This document shows positions 38,155-46,538 of a stretch of 64,000 nt of DNA, piece after piece. Both the position numbers and the translations under genes were made by a program. Origin of the DNA: an uncultured Acetatifactor sp. (GTDB taxonomy: Bacteria; Bacillota; Clostridia; Lachnospirales; Lachnospiraceae); NCBI GenBank assembly GCA_947589075.1, contig CANQBS010000002.1, positions 37,656 to 101,655 on the forward strand, read 5' to 3'. The notes below the pieces were generated by a model. That model saw nothing but the letters and a program-made list of their open reading frames with translations. It was not told the DNA's origin and searched no databases. How positions within the stretch are numbered: position 1 is the stretch's first letter; each line of letters begins with the position of its first letter.

Positions 38155-38684
38155 CCATGGAAAATGCGAAAAAAAAGCAGGAGATATATCTGGCGGGAGG
38201 ATGCTTTTGGGGCACCCAGCGCTATTTTGACTGTCTGGAGGGAGTCGTGGAGACAGAAGTCGGCTATGCCAACGGACGTACCGAGAATCCTACCTATGAA
38301 CAGGTAAAGCATGAAAATACCGGGCATGCGGAGACGGTGAAGGTGGTGTTCGATCCTTCCAGGATCACCCTGGAGGAGCTTTTGGACCAGTATTATAAGG
38401 TGATCGATCCCCTTTCTGTCAACAGGCAGGGAGGAGATGTGGGGATTCAGTACCGCACCGGCGTTTATTATACAGGGGAGGCGCAGAAAAAAGTTGTGGA
38501 ACATTCCTTGGCAGAGCTTCAGAAGAATTATCGGGAGCCCCTTGCAGTAGAAGCCTGTCCCCTTCAGAATTTTTATTCCGCAGAAGAGTACCATCAGAAA
38601 TACCTGGAAAAGAACCCGGGAGGCTACTGCCATATCGGCGCGGCTCATTTTGAGGAGGCAAGGAGATTCAGGGGAGGGAAGTAG
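38151..38684 (+). CDS. msrA: Peptide-methionine (S)-S-oxide reductase MsrA
   Basis: YLAGGCFWGTQRYFDCLEGVVETEVGYANG. Confidence 0.95.
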   Translation: MTMENAKKKQEIYLAGGCFWGTQRYFDCLEGVVETEVGYANGRTENPTYEQVKHENTGHAETVKVVFDPSRITLEELLDQYYKVIDPLSVNRQGGDVGIQYRTGVYYTGEAQKKVVEHSLAELQKNYREPLAVEACPLQNFYSAEEYHQKYLEKNPGGYCHIGAAHFEEARRFRGGK

Positions 38685-38719
38685 TGGATTCCAGAAGCTT
38701 TCCATATTTAGAAAATATA

Positions 38720-38760
38720 ATTCAGGAGCTTTGCCCGTTTAAAGGGAAAAGCTCCTGAAA
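38720..38760. terminator. Bidirectional terminator-like hairpin between msrA and Uma2 gene
   Basis: TTCAGGAGCTTT-gCCCgtttaaaGGGa-AAAGCTCCTGAA. Confidence 0.5.
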
Positions 38761-39281
38761 TCTATGGAAAAATCACTGTAGATACTGACCGGCACGGTAT
38801 CGGCAAAGGTATATTCTTCTGTGTCTTCGCCTTCAAAGTTCCAGACTGTGATCTTATTCTTGGCGGGATCTACGATCCAGTATTCCCTGACGCCGGCAGA
38901 ACGGTATTTGAACAGCTTAATAAAGTAATCCATTCGGATACTGCCAGGGGACACCACTTCGATGATCCAGTCCGGCGCGCCGTTACAGCCCTGGTCGTTC
39001 AGCTTGCGGGGATCGCAGATCACGGAGACATCAGGCTCCACATAATTCGTATCATCCTCATTCAGGAATACGGCAAAGGGAGCGGGGTATACCCGGCAGG
39101 AACCGCCGTTTTGGTCGATGTAATTAGCGATTAATTGATTGATCCGACCGACGATTCCCTGGTGTCTCCGGTTGGGAGGCGCCATGTAGAAAATTTGACC
39201 GTCGATCAGTTCTGCCCGTTCTCCCTCCGGAAGAGCGTAGATATCATCAAGGGTGTAAGTGATTTCTTTTGGCAATGGCAT
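38739..39281 (-). CDS. Uma2 family (DUF820) putative endonuclease
   Basis: YALPEGERAELIDGQIFYMAPPNRRHQGIVGRINQLI...VEPDVSVICDPRKL...PDWIIEVVSPGS. Confidence 0.88.
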   Translation of the reverse strand: MPLPKEITYTLDDIYALPEGERAELIDGQIFYMAPPNRRHQGIVGRINQLIANYIDQNGGSCRVYPAPFAVFLNEDDTNYVEPDVSVICDPRKLNDQGCNGAPDWIIEVVSPGSIRMDYFIKLFKYRSAGVREYWIVDPAKNKITVWNFEGEDTEEYTFADTVPVSIYSDFSIDFRSFSL

Positions 39282-39361
39282 AAGACATTTCCTCCTTTTT
39301 TTCAGTATAACAGGAAAACCGGATCAATGCAATCGTGAAATCGCCGTAACAGCCAGACTGC

Positions 39362-39931
39362 TCAGAATGCCATAACAGCCAGATTGATCAGAAGTCCTGC
39401 CGCACCGCACAGGCTCATGACAAGGATAGGATTCCATTTCCATCTGCGCAGCAGGAGAAAAGCGGATGCGAAGAGGAACAGGCCGATCCAGTTTATGTTT
39501 TCAAGAGCCATTTCTTCACCGCCGAAGGCGACTGTCTGGAGAATGGAAAGACCTGCGGAGGCAATCAAAGCCACTACGGCAGGCCGAAGGCTGGCCAGGA
39601 CGCTTTGGAGGGCGGAAAGCTTTTTATAGCGGTAGTAGATAAAAGCGAGCAGGGATACGATGAGGCAGGAGGGCAGGATACATCCGAAGGTGGCGATGAC
39701 GGCTCCCGGAAAGCCTGCGATGCGGATGCCCACGAAGGTGGCGGAGTTGACCGCGATGGGACCGGGGGTCATCTCGGCGATGGTGATCAGGTCGGTGAAC
39801 TCATTCATGGTAAGCCATCCGTGACGCTCCGCCACCTGGCTCTGGATCAGGGGCATGGCGGCGTATCCTCCGCCGATGCTGAACATCCCTACCTGCAGAA
39901 AGCTCCAGAACAGTTTCAGATAGATCATCAT
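39362..39931 (-). CDS. Chromate transporter half-protein
   Basis: LFWSFLQVGMFSIGGGYAAMPLIQSQVAERHGWLTMNEFTDLITIAEMTPGPIAVNSATFVG; ATGA overlap with upstream half. Confidence 0.9.
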   Translation of the reverse strand: MMIYLKLFWSFLQVGMFSIGGGYAAMPLIQSQVAERHGWLTMNEFTDLITIAEMTPGPIAVNSATFVGIRIAGFPGAVIATFGCILPSCLIVSLLAFIYYRYKKLSALQSVLASLRPAVVALIASAGLSILQTVAFGGEEMALENINWIGLFLFASAFLLLRRWKWNPILVMSLCGAAGLLINLAVMAF

Positions 39932-40503
39932 GATTTCTTTCCTCCCTTCCGGTTCCATACTTCCAGGATGATACCCATGACCGCTGCTGCCAGGATAATG
40001 TAAATGACGTTCACCTTCAGGAAAAAGGCGGCAAGAAAGGCAGCGGCCATGATGATCAGATAGACGGGCTTATGGAGCTTGATCACATTGTTTCCAAGGC
40101 TGCAGACCACATCCAGGATCACTGCGGCTACCCCGGCCTGCATCCCTTTTAGCACCAGCGCCACATAAAGATTGGCGGCAAAGGCAGTATAAAAAAAGGA
40201 GATCAAAGTCAGGATCGCCATGGGAGGGATAATGGTTCCCAGTACGGCTGTGAGCATTCCCGGAAAGCCTCCTACCCGCCATCCTACCAAAATAGCGGCG
40301 TTTACCGCAATGGCTCCGGGAGAAGACTGGGCCAGGGCCGTCAGGTCCAGCATTTCCTCTTCATCGATCCAGTGAAGCTCATCCACGAATTTTTTCTTCA
40401 TAAAGGTAATAATGACAAAGCCGCCTCCGAAGGTGAAGGCGCTGATATAGAGGGTGCTGAAAAAAAGCTTGGGCAGGTTCTTCCTGTTCGCTGTGATTTC
40501 CAT
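39928..40503 (-). CDS. Chromate transporter half-protein
   Basis: FFSTLYISAFTFGGGFVIITFMKKKFVDELHWIDEEEMLDLTALAQSSPGAIAVNAAILVGWRVGG. Confidence 0.9.
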   Translation of the reverse strand: MEITANRKNLPKLFFSTLYISAFTFGGGFVIITFMKKKFVDELHWIDEEEMLDLTALAQSSPGAIAVNAAILVGWRVGGFPGMLTAVLGTIIPPMAILTLISFFYTAFAANLYVALVLKGMQAGVAAVILDVVCSLGNNVIKLHKPVYLIIMAAAFLAAFFLKVNVIYIILAAAVMGIILEVWNRKGGKKS

Positions 40504-40668
40504 GATGAAGCTCCTTATATTAATATCATAGGTAGGATGTAACTTTTATTGTACCATGAAACCCAAAATCTGAAAATAGGGAATATGAAATTCCCGGAAG
40601 CTGTGCTATACTATTATTACAGGGCTGTTTTGGCAGTAAAAATTACAGCGGGAGGACGGAAAGGACCC

Positions 40669-41493
40669 ATGAGCCTTGAAAGAACCAATTACCATACACA
40701 CTGCAGCTATTGCGGGCATGCTTCGGGCAGGGCGGAGAATTATGCGGAAGAAGCGGTTCGAAAGGGTCTGACCAGACTGGGATTTTCTGATCACCTTCCT
40801 TTTCCGGAGGATGAGTATGGTTCCGGCATGCCTTATAAGGAGCTGGAAGACTATTTACAGGAGATTTCTGTCCTTAAGGAAAATTTTTCAGGGAAGCTTA
40901 AGATCTTTTGCGGCTTTGAGGGAGAATTCCTGGGAAAGCAGTGGCGCTATTACGAAAAGCTTCTTTCCAGGGACGAATGCGACTATCTGATCCTGGGTCA
41001 GCACTTCTATGAGAGAAAAAACGGAGAAATGGGATATGCGTACCGTATGGAGGACACCGCCCAGTATGAGGAGTATGCTGAAAATATGGTGGAAGCCATG
41101 AAGACAGGGTACTTCAGCCTGGCTGCCCATCCGGACATGTTTTTTGTGAACGATCTCCCCTGGGATATCCACTGCGAACGGGCGTGTGATATTCTGGTGG
41201 AAGGCGCCGTCAGATATCATTTTCCGCTGGAGTTCAATGCCAATGGTCTCAGAAAAGGAAAAAGGATGTATGGAGAAGGAGAACGATATCAGTATCCCTA
41301 CGGGAAGTTTTGGGATAAGGTCAGGGACGGGCTAAAAAGCGGCGGATCGGGGAAGGAACAGAATCCTCCGGAAATCCGGGTTTACGTGGGTTCCGACTGT
41401 CACAGCCCCGAAGCCCTTTGGGATGAACCGGTAGAACTGGCGTACCGGATCCTGGCGGAGAAGGGCATCGCCCCCGAAATCCACCTGCTCTGA
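40669..41493 (+). CDS. PHP-domain histidinol-phosphatase
   Basis: NYHTHCSYCGHASGRAENYAEEAVRKGLTRLGFSDHLPFP...AHPDMFF...VGSDCHSPEAL. Confidence 0.85.
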   Translation: MSLERTNYHTHCSYCGHASGRAENYAEEAVRKGLTRLGFSDHLPFPEDEYGSGMPYKELEDYLQEISVLKENFSGKLKIFCGFEGEFLGKQWRYYEKLLSRDECDYLILGQHFYERKNGEMGYAYRMEDTAQYEEYAENMVEAMKTGYFSLAAHPDMFFVNDLPWDIHCERACDILVEGAVRYHFPLEFNANGLRKGKRMYGEGERYQYPYGKFWDKVRDGLKSGGSGKEQNPPEIRVYVGSDCHSPEALWDEPVELAYRILAEKGIAPEIHLL

Positions 41494-41575
41494 GAAGATT
41501 GTTATCATCTACCGTTCCAAGCAGCTACAGTTCCGCAAAGTTCTGTTATTAATTTCTATGAAAGGAGTCAAAAAA

Positions 41576-42463
41576 ATGGGAAAAGCAAAGGTGTTTTTTA
41601 CAAAGGAGATCACGCCGGAAGCGGTGGTGAAGATGTATCAGGCTCTGGGCGTCGAACTGCCGGGAAAGGTGGCGGTAAAGGTGCATTCCGGTGAAGCCGG
41701 GAACCAGAACTATCTCCGCCCTGCTTTTATGAAGCCGATGGTAGAGTATGTAAAGGGGACGGTTGTGGAGTGCAATACCGCTTATGAGGGAGAGCGCAAC
41801 TCCACGGAAAAGCACAAAAAGCTGATTCAGGCCCACGGATGGAGCCGGTATTTTCAGGTGGACCTCATGGACGCGGAAGGACCGGACCTGAAGCTGGAGA
41901 TTCCCAACGGAAAGGTTTTGAAGGAAAATTATGTGGGGAAAAACATGGCGAATTATGATTCCATGCTGGTTCTGTCCCATTTTAAGGGGCATCCGGCGGG
42001 AGGTTACGGCGGGGCTTTAAAGCAGCTGTCCATCGGCTGCGCTTCCACGGTGGGGAAATGTCTGATCCACTCCGGCGGCACTGTAACGGACCAGAATATC
42101 GTATGGGATCATATGGCTGGACAGGATGTTTTCTGTGAATCCATGGCGGATGCGGCCCAGAGCGTGGTGGAATATTTTAAGGGCAGGATCGCTTTTGTCA
42201 GCATGATGTGTAATCTTTCCGTGGACTGCGACTGCTGTGCGGTGGCGGAGGATCCCTGTATGAAGGATATCGGAATCCTTTCCTCCCTGGATCCCGTGGC
42301 TTTGGATGAGGCCTGTATGGATCTGATCCGCAGCTCCAAGGATCCCGGCAGAGATCACTTCATGAATCGGGTGAATTCCCTGCATGGTACCCATACCATC
42401 GATGCGGCGCAGGATCTCGGTTATGGAACGAAGGAATATGAACTGATTTCTTTGGATAAGTGA
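41576..42463 (+). CDS. DUF362 domain-containing protein
   Basis: LPGKVAVKVHSGEAGNQNYLRPAFMKPMVEYV...SHFKGHPAGGYGGALKQLSIGCAS; SD aaaggag. Confidence 0.85.
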   Translation: MGKAKVFFTKEITPEAVVKMYQALGVELPGKVAVKVHSGEAGNQNYLRPAFMKPMVEYVKGTVVECNTAYEGERNSTEKHKKLIQAHGWSRYFQVDLMDAEGPDLKLEIPNGKVLKENYVGKNMANYDSMLVLSHFKGHPAGGYGGALKQLSIGCASTVGKCLIHSGGTVTDQNIVWDHMAGQDVFCESMADAAQSVVEYFKGRIAFVSMMCNLSVDCDCCAVAEDPCMKDIGILSSLDPVALDEACMDLIRSSKDPGRDHFMNRVNSLHGTHTIDAAQDLGYGTKEYELISLDK

Positions 42464-42487
42464 TGTCGGCAGGAGGTGAGCTGTCTT

Positions 42488-43477
42488 ATGAAGATCGGTA
42501 TTTTGGGCGCCGGCGGCATTGCCGGAGTATTGGCGTCCACTATGGCAGGGCTGGAGGAAGCGGAGACCTACGCCATTGCCTCCAGAACCCTTGAAAAGGC
42601 GGAAAGGTTTGCGGAAAAATACGGTTTCTCCAAGGCTTACGGCAGCTATGAGGAGCTGGCGGAGGATCCCTGTGTAGAGCTTGTTTATATCGCTACGCCC
42701 CATTCCAGGCATTATGAGGATATGAAGCTGTGCGTTACCCATGGGAAACCCGTGCTGTGCGAGAAGGCCTTTACCATGAACAGTCTGGAGGCAAGAAAGA
42801 TCATAGAGCTTGCCGCAGAAAAGAAGGTCTTTGTGGCGGAAGCCATCTGGCCCAGGTATATGCCCTCCAGAAAGCTGATCCAGGATGTCTTAAGCAGCGG
42901 CGTCATCGGAAAGGTGGGAGCGGTAACGGGGAACCTGTCTTATCCCATCAGCGAAGTGGAGAGGATCAAAAATCCTGCCCTAGCCGGCGGCGCCCTCCTG
43001 GACATCGGTGTCTACGGCTTGAATTTTGTGCTGATGCATTTTGGAAATCAGATCAAACGGCTCGAGTCCTCCGTGCAGATGATGGAGACCGGAGTGGACG
43101 GGATGGAGAGCATTACCATTTTCTTTGAGGACGGCAGGATGGCGGTTTTAAACCACAGCGCTTATGTGCGTTCTGACAGAAAGGGGATCTTTCACGGAGA
43201 CAGGGGCTATGTGGTGGTGGAAAACATCAACAATCCCCAGTCCATCTCCGTATATGATACGGATGACAGACTGGTGAAGACGGTAGAAATCCCAGAGCAG
43301 ATAAGCGGCTATGAGTATGAACTTAAGGAATGTATCCGGGCGATTCAGGAGAGAAAGCTGGAAGCTCCCTCCATGCCCCTTAAGGATACGTTGTTTGTCA
43401 TGGAGGTCATGGACCGCCTGAGAAAGCAGTGGGGCATGGTTTATCCCAAAGAGCGGCAGGGAAGCCTGGCCGGATGA
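42488..43477 (+). CDS. Gfo/Idh/MocA family oxidoreductase
   Basis: MKIGILGAGGIAGVLASTM Rossmann motif; CVELVYIATPHSRHYEDMKLCVTHGKPVLCEKAF. Confidence 0.93.
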   Translation: MKIGILGAGGIAGVLASTMAGLEEAETYAIASRTLEKAERFAEKYGFSKAYGSYEELAEDPCVELVYIATPHSRHYEDMKLCVTHGKPVLCEKAFTMNSLEARKIIELAAEKKVFVAEAIWPRYMPSRKLIQDVLSSGVIGKVGAVTGNLSYPISEVERIKNPALAGGALLDIGVYGLNFVLMHFGNQIKRLESSVQMMETGVDGMESITIFFEDGRMAVLNHSAYVRSDRKGIFHGDRGYVVVENINNPQSISVYDTDDRLVKTVEIPEQISGYEYELKECIRAIQERKLEAPSMPLKDTLFVMEVMDRLRKQWGMVYPKERQGSLAG

Positions 43478-43501
43478 GGATCAGGGAAACGCGATGTATC
43501 C

Positions 43502-44371
43502 TTAAAACAGTGCATTGATCACGTCGATGATCTTCCTGGTTGTTTTCGGACGGTTCATGGTGTAGAGGTGGATGCCGTCCACATCGTTGGAAAGCAGGTC
43601 GATGATCTGCTCCACAGCGTAGGCGATGCCGGCCTGCCTGAGGGCTTCCGGATTATCCTGGTATTTTGAAAGGATGCGCACAAATTTGGAGGGCATGGTG
43701 GCTCCCCCGGAGTTAATGACCATGCGCTGGATCTGGTTTAAGCTGGTAAGGGGCATGATCCCTGCGGTGATGGGAACATGGATGCCGCTTTTTGCCGCTT
43801 TGTCGCGAAAATGATAAAAGGCTTCATTGTCGAAAAACATTTGCGTCACCAGGAAATCTGCGCCGGCGTCCACCTTTTTCTTCAGATTCTCAATATCTGC
43901 CTCCAGGCTGGGAGAGTTGGGATGGCATTCCGGATAACATGCTCCCCCTACGCAGAAGCCGCCGAAGTCCCTGATGGCTCTGGTAAGTTCGCTGGCGTAC
44001 TGGTATCCGGGGAAAAGATCCTCTCCCGCAAAGTCTTTCGGCCTGTCCCCCCGGAGGGCGAGAATGTTCTCGATTCCAAGGGCTTTGTATTCTTCCAGCC
44101 TCTGCCTGATATCTTCCCTGGTATTGGTCACGCAGGTCAGGTGGGCCAGGGAAGGGGTGGAGAGATGGTCCTTTAAGTAAGAGGCTATGGCGGTGGTGTT
44201 TTTGGAATTGCTGCCGCCTGCCCCGTAGGTGACGCTCATATAATCGATGGGAAGAAGAGACAGCTCTTCCACGGCTGACAAAACCTTTTCAAGCTCCTGG
44301 TCCTGTTTCGGAGGGAAAACCTCGAAGGACAGCACCGGCTTTTTGGAGGCAAAGATATCCTTTATATACAT
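43502..44371 (-). CDS. metF: Methylenetetrahydrofolate reductase
   Basis: LSFEVFPPKQDQELEKVLSAVEEL, MSVTYGAGGSN, AHLTCV, LALRGDRPKDF, DFLVTQMFFDNEAFYHF. Confidence 0.94.
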   Translation of the reverse strand: MYIKDIFASKKPVLSFEVFPPKQDQELEKVLSAVEELSLLPIDYMSVTYGAGGSNSKNTTAIASYLKDHLSTPSLAHLTCVTNTREDIRQRLEEYKALGIENILALRGDRPKDFAGEDLFPGYQYASELTRAIRDFGGFCVGGACYPECHPNSPSLEADIENLKKKVDAGADFLVTQMFFDNEAFYHFRDKAAKSGIHVPITAGIMPLTSLNQIQRMVINSGGATMPSKFVRILSKYQDNPEALRQAGIAYAVEQIIDLLSNDVDGIHLYTMNRPKTTRKIIDVINALF

Positions 44372-44499
44372 CGCGTGAATCTCCTTATCTGATGGATAAA
44401 ATGGACGGAACAGGCCGATCCGTCGGTAAACAATGGAATTATAACATTTTTGAAGCCAATCTACAAGGAGTTTTGTTTTCCTTCTTCCTTTTTAGGATC

Positions 44500-44650
44500 A
44501 TATATGGTAAAATGATTCTGCTGACGCAGAATCTGCGCCGATTTCATCGGCTGGCGCTGCCCTGCAGCGCATTTTACCAGGCAATCCACCGCACGAAAAG
44601 TAAATGCCGCTTCGCGGCGCTTCCTTTTCTGTGCTTGTGGTAAAATACTC
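44500..44650. repeat. Composite hairpin repeat (shares core with 63043-63115)
   Basis: TGGTAAAATG...CATTTTACCA and CCACCGCACGAAAAG...CTTTTCTGTGCTTGTGG arms; GCAATCCACCGCACG and GTAAATGCCGCTTCGCGGCGCTTCC shared. Confidence 0.65.
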
Positions 44651-44693
44651 CCAGTATCTTCTGGGTAATGTGGAGGCTTCCGCTGTTTGGGAC

Positions 44694-44771
44694 GGTGGAA
44701 GTCAATATAGACAAAAACGGGCTCCGATGCGGTGGCAAGTCGCCCTTATTTTGTCTATATTGCCTTCCACC
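44694..44771. repeat. Near-perfect ~30-bp inverted repeat
   Basis: GGTGGAAGTCAATATAGACAAAAACGGGC ... GCCCTTATTTTGTCTATATTGCCTTCCACC. Confidence 0.85.
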
Positions 44772-44833
44772 TGCGTTCAAGAAAGTCGTTTTGTAATTGT
44801 CTCCAGTATTTTTAATATATAAGGAGCTGTGTC

Positions 44834-45349
44834 ATGACAAAGAAAGAGTTATGCTTTACAGGATTAGGATTTGGGCTGTGGTTTGTCAATATTAATGTGA
44901 TGGGGATGGATATTTTGCCGGATTTTCTGGGCATTATTTTCCTGGGATATGTGCTTTACGGCAGGTCCAAGAAGGAAAAGATCCATTGGCCCCTGATCCC
45001 TTTGCTGTTTATCTTATGTCTGGATCACCTGGCACACTGGCTGATCTCCTTTGAGATGCCTTTTGAATACCTGATCACACGGGTCATGATGGCTTATGTG
45101 ATCTTTATGTTCCTGGACATGATCATAAAAAGCTGCAGGGAAAGGAATCCGAAGATTGCCAAAGGAATTCATATCTGCAGGATCGCTTATGTGGCTTTGA
45201 TGGTTTTTGATTTTATTTCCCTGGAATCGGAAATCATAGTGCTGATGATGATCGAGGTATTTGCCGCCTGGATCATTACACTGGCATTCCTTATTCTTTT
45301 GTTCAGGATCACGCCGGCGGATAGGAGCGATTTCAGTACCACCGAGTAG
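44834..45349 (+). CDS. Hypothetical multi-TM membrane protein
   Basis: Intact hydrophobic ORF with RBS aaggagctg upstream. Confidence 0.65.
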   Translation: MTKKELCFTGLGFGLWFVNINVMGMDILPDFLGIIFLGYVLYGRSKKEKIHWPLIPLLFILCLDHLAHWLISFEMPFEYLITRVMMAYVIFMFLDMIIKSCRERNPKIAKGIHICRIAYVALMVFDFISLESEIIVLMMIEVFAAWIITLAFLILLFRITPADRSDFSTTE

Positions 45350-45443
45350 CGGTCCGTAATGATCTGGAGGAATATTGAAATCGTATTGGACAGCGGAAGA
45401 TCAGAGAAACAGGAGCGGACAGCTGTGGAAGAAGAGCAGAGAA

Positions 45444-46165
45444 TGAAAAAATCGAGTCTGGACAGGAAGGCGTTTGGAGAGGGCATGCGGGATGGAGTTC
45501 CCATCGGACTGGGTTACTTTGCCGTTGCCTTTTCCCTGGGGATCGCCGCCAGAAATGCGGGGCTGACGCCTTTTCAGTCCTTTTTGGCCAGCCTTTTGTG
45601 CAATGCGTCCGCCGGAGAATATGCGGGCTTTACTTCCATTGCGGCCCACGCCGCTTATCTGGAGATCGCCATCGTGACCCTGATCGCCAATGCCAGGTAC
45701 CTTCTGATGAGCTGTGCCATGAGCCAGAGGATGCGTCCTGGAATTTCCCTGGGGCACAGATTGTTTATGGCCTTTGATATCACGGATGAGCTGTTCGGCA
45801 TCGCCATCGCCAGACCCGGTTATCTGAATCCTTATTATACCTATGGAGCCGTGCTGGTGGCTGCGCCCTGCTGGGCTTTTGGAACGGCCCTGGGAACCCT
45901 GGCGGGCAATCTGCTGCCTTTGCGTCTGGTGAGCGCTTTTGGGGTAGCCCTCTATGGGATGTTCCTGGCGATCATCATTCCTCCCGGGCGGAAGAATCCT
46001 GTGATAGCCTGCCTTGTGGGGATCTGTTTCCTGGCAAGCTATATTTTTTCAGTTTGGCCGGTTACATCAGGCTGGTCGGAGGGAACCAGAACCATTGTCC
46101 TGACCCTGGTCATCGCTTCAGGGGCGGCGCTTTTATTTCCAAGAGATACCGAGGAGGAAGCGTGA
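45444..46165 (+). CDS. azlC: AzlC family branched-chain amino acid permease subunit
   Basis: GMRDGVPIGLGYFAVAFSLGIAARNAGLTPFQSFLASLLCNASAGEYAG; followed by AzlD. Confidence 0.88.
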
Positions 46166-46470
46166 TGCGGAACGCTTATGTATATATTCTGATCATGGCT
46201 GGAGTTTCCTACGCGATCCGTGTGCTTCCCCTGACTTTGATCAGAAAACAGATTAAAAACCGATTTATCCGTTCTTTTTTGTATTATGTTCCCTATGTGA
46301 CGCTGGCAGTCATGACCTTTCCCGCGATCCTTCATGCAACCCAAAGCCCCCTTTCCGGTTTTCTTGCCCTGGCGGCAGGGATCGGGGCGGCATGGCTGGG
46401 GGCGGATCTGTTTAAGGTGGCGGTTTTATGCTGCAGCGTGGTGCTTATTGCGGAGCTGTTTCCCCTTTGA
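46165..46470 (+). CDS. azlD: AzlD domain protein
   Basis: VSYAIRVLPLTLIRKQIKNRFIRSFLYYVPYVTLAVMTFPAI; ATG overlaps azlC stop. Confidence 0.88.
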   Translation: MRNAYVYILIMAGVSYAIRVLPLTLIRKQIKNRFIRSFLYYVPYVTLAVMTFPAILHATQSPLSGFLALAAGIGAAWLGADLFKVAVLCCSVVLIAELFPL

Positions 46471-46538
46471 GGCAGGGAAATCCGTTGGGTTCGGGGAGGA
46501 TTGTGATAGAAGGAATCATGGCAGGCAGGAGAAGAGAC

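Noticed and set aside
39362-40503. Chromate transporter as a broken gene
   Set aside because: The two half-size ChrA proteins with ATGA overlap are a known natural arrangement
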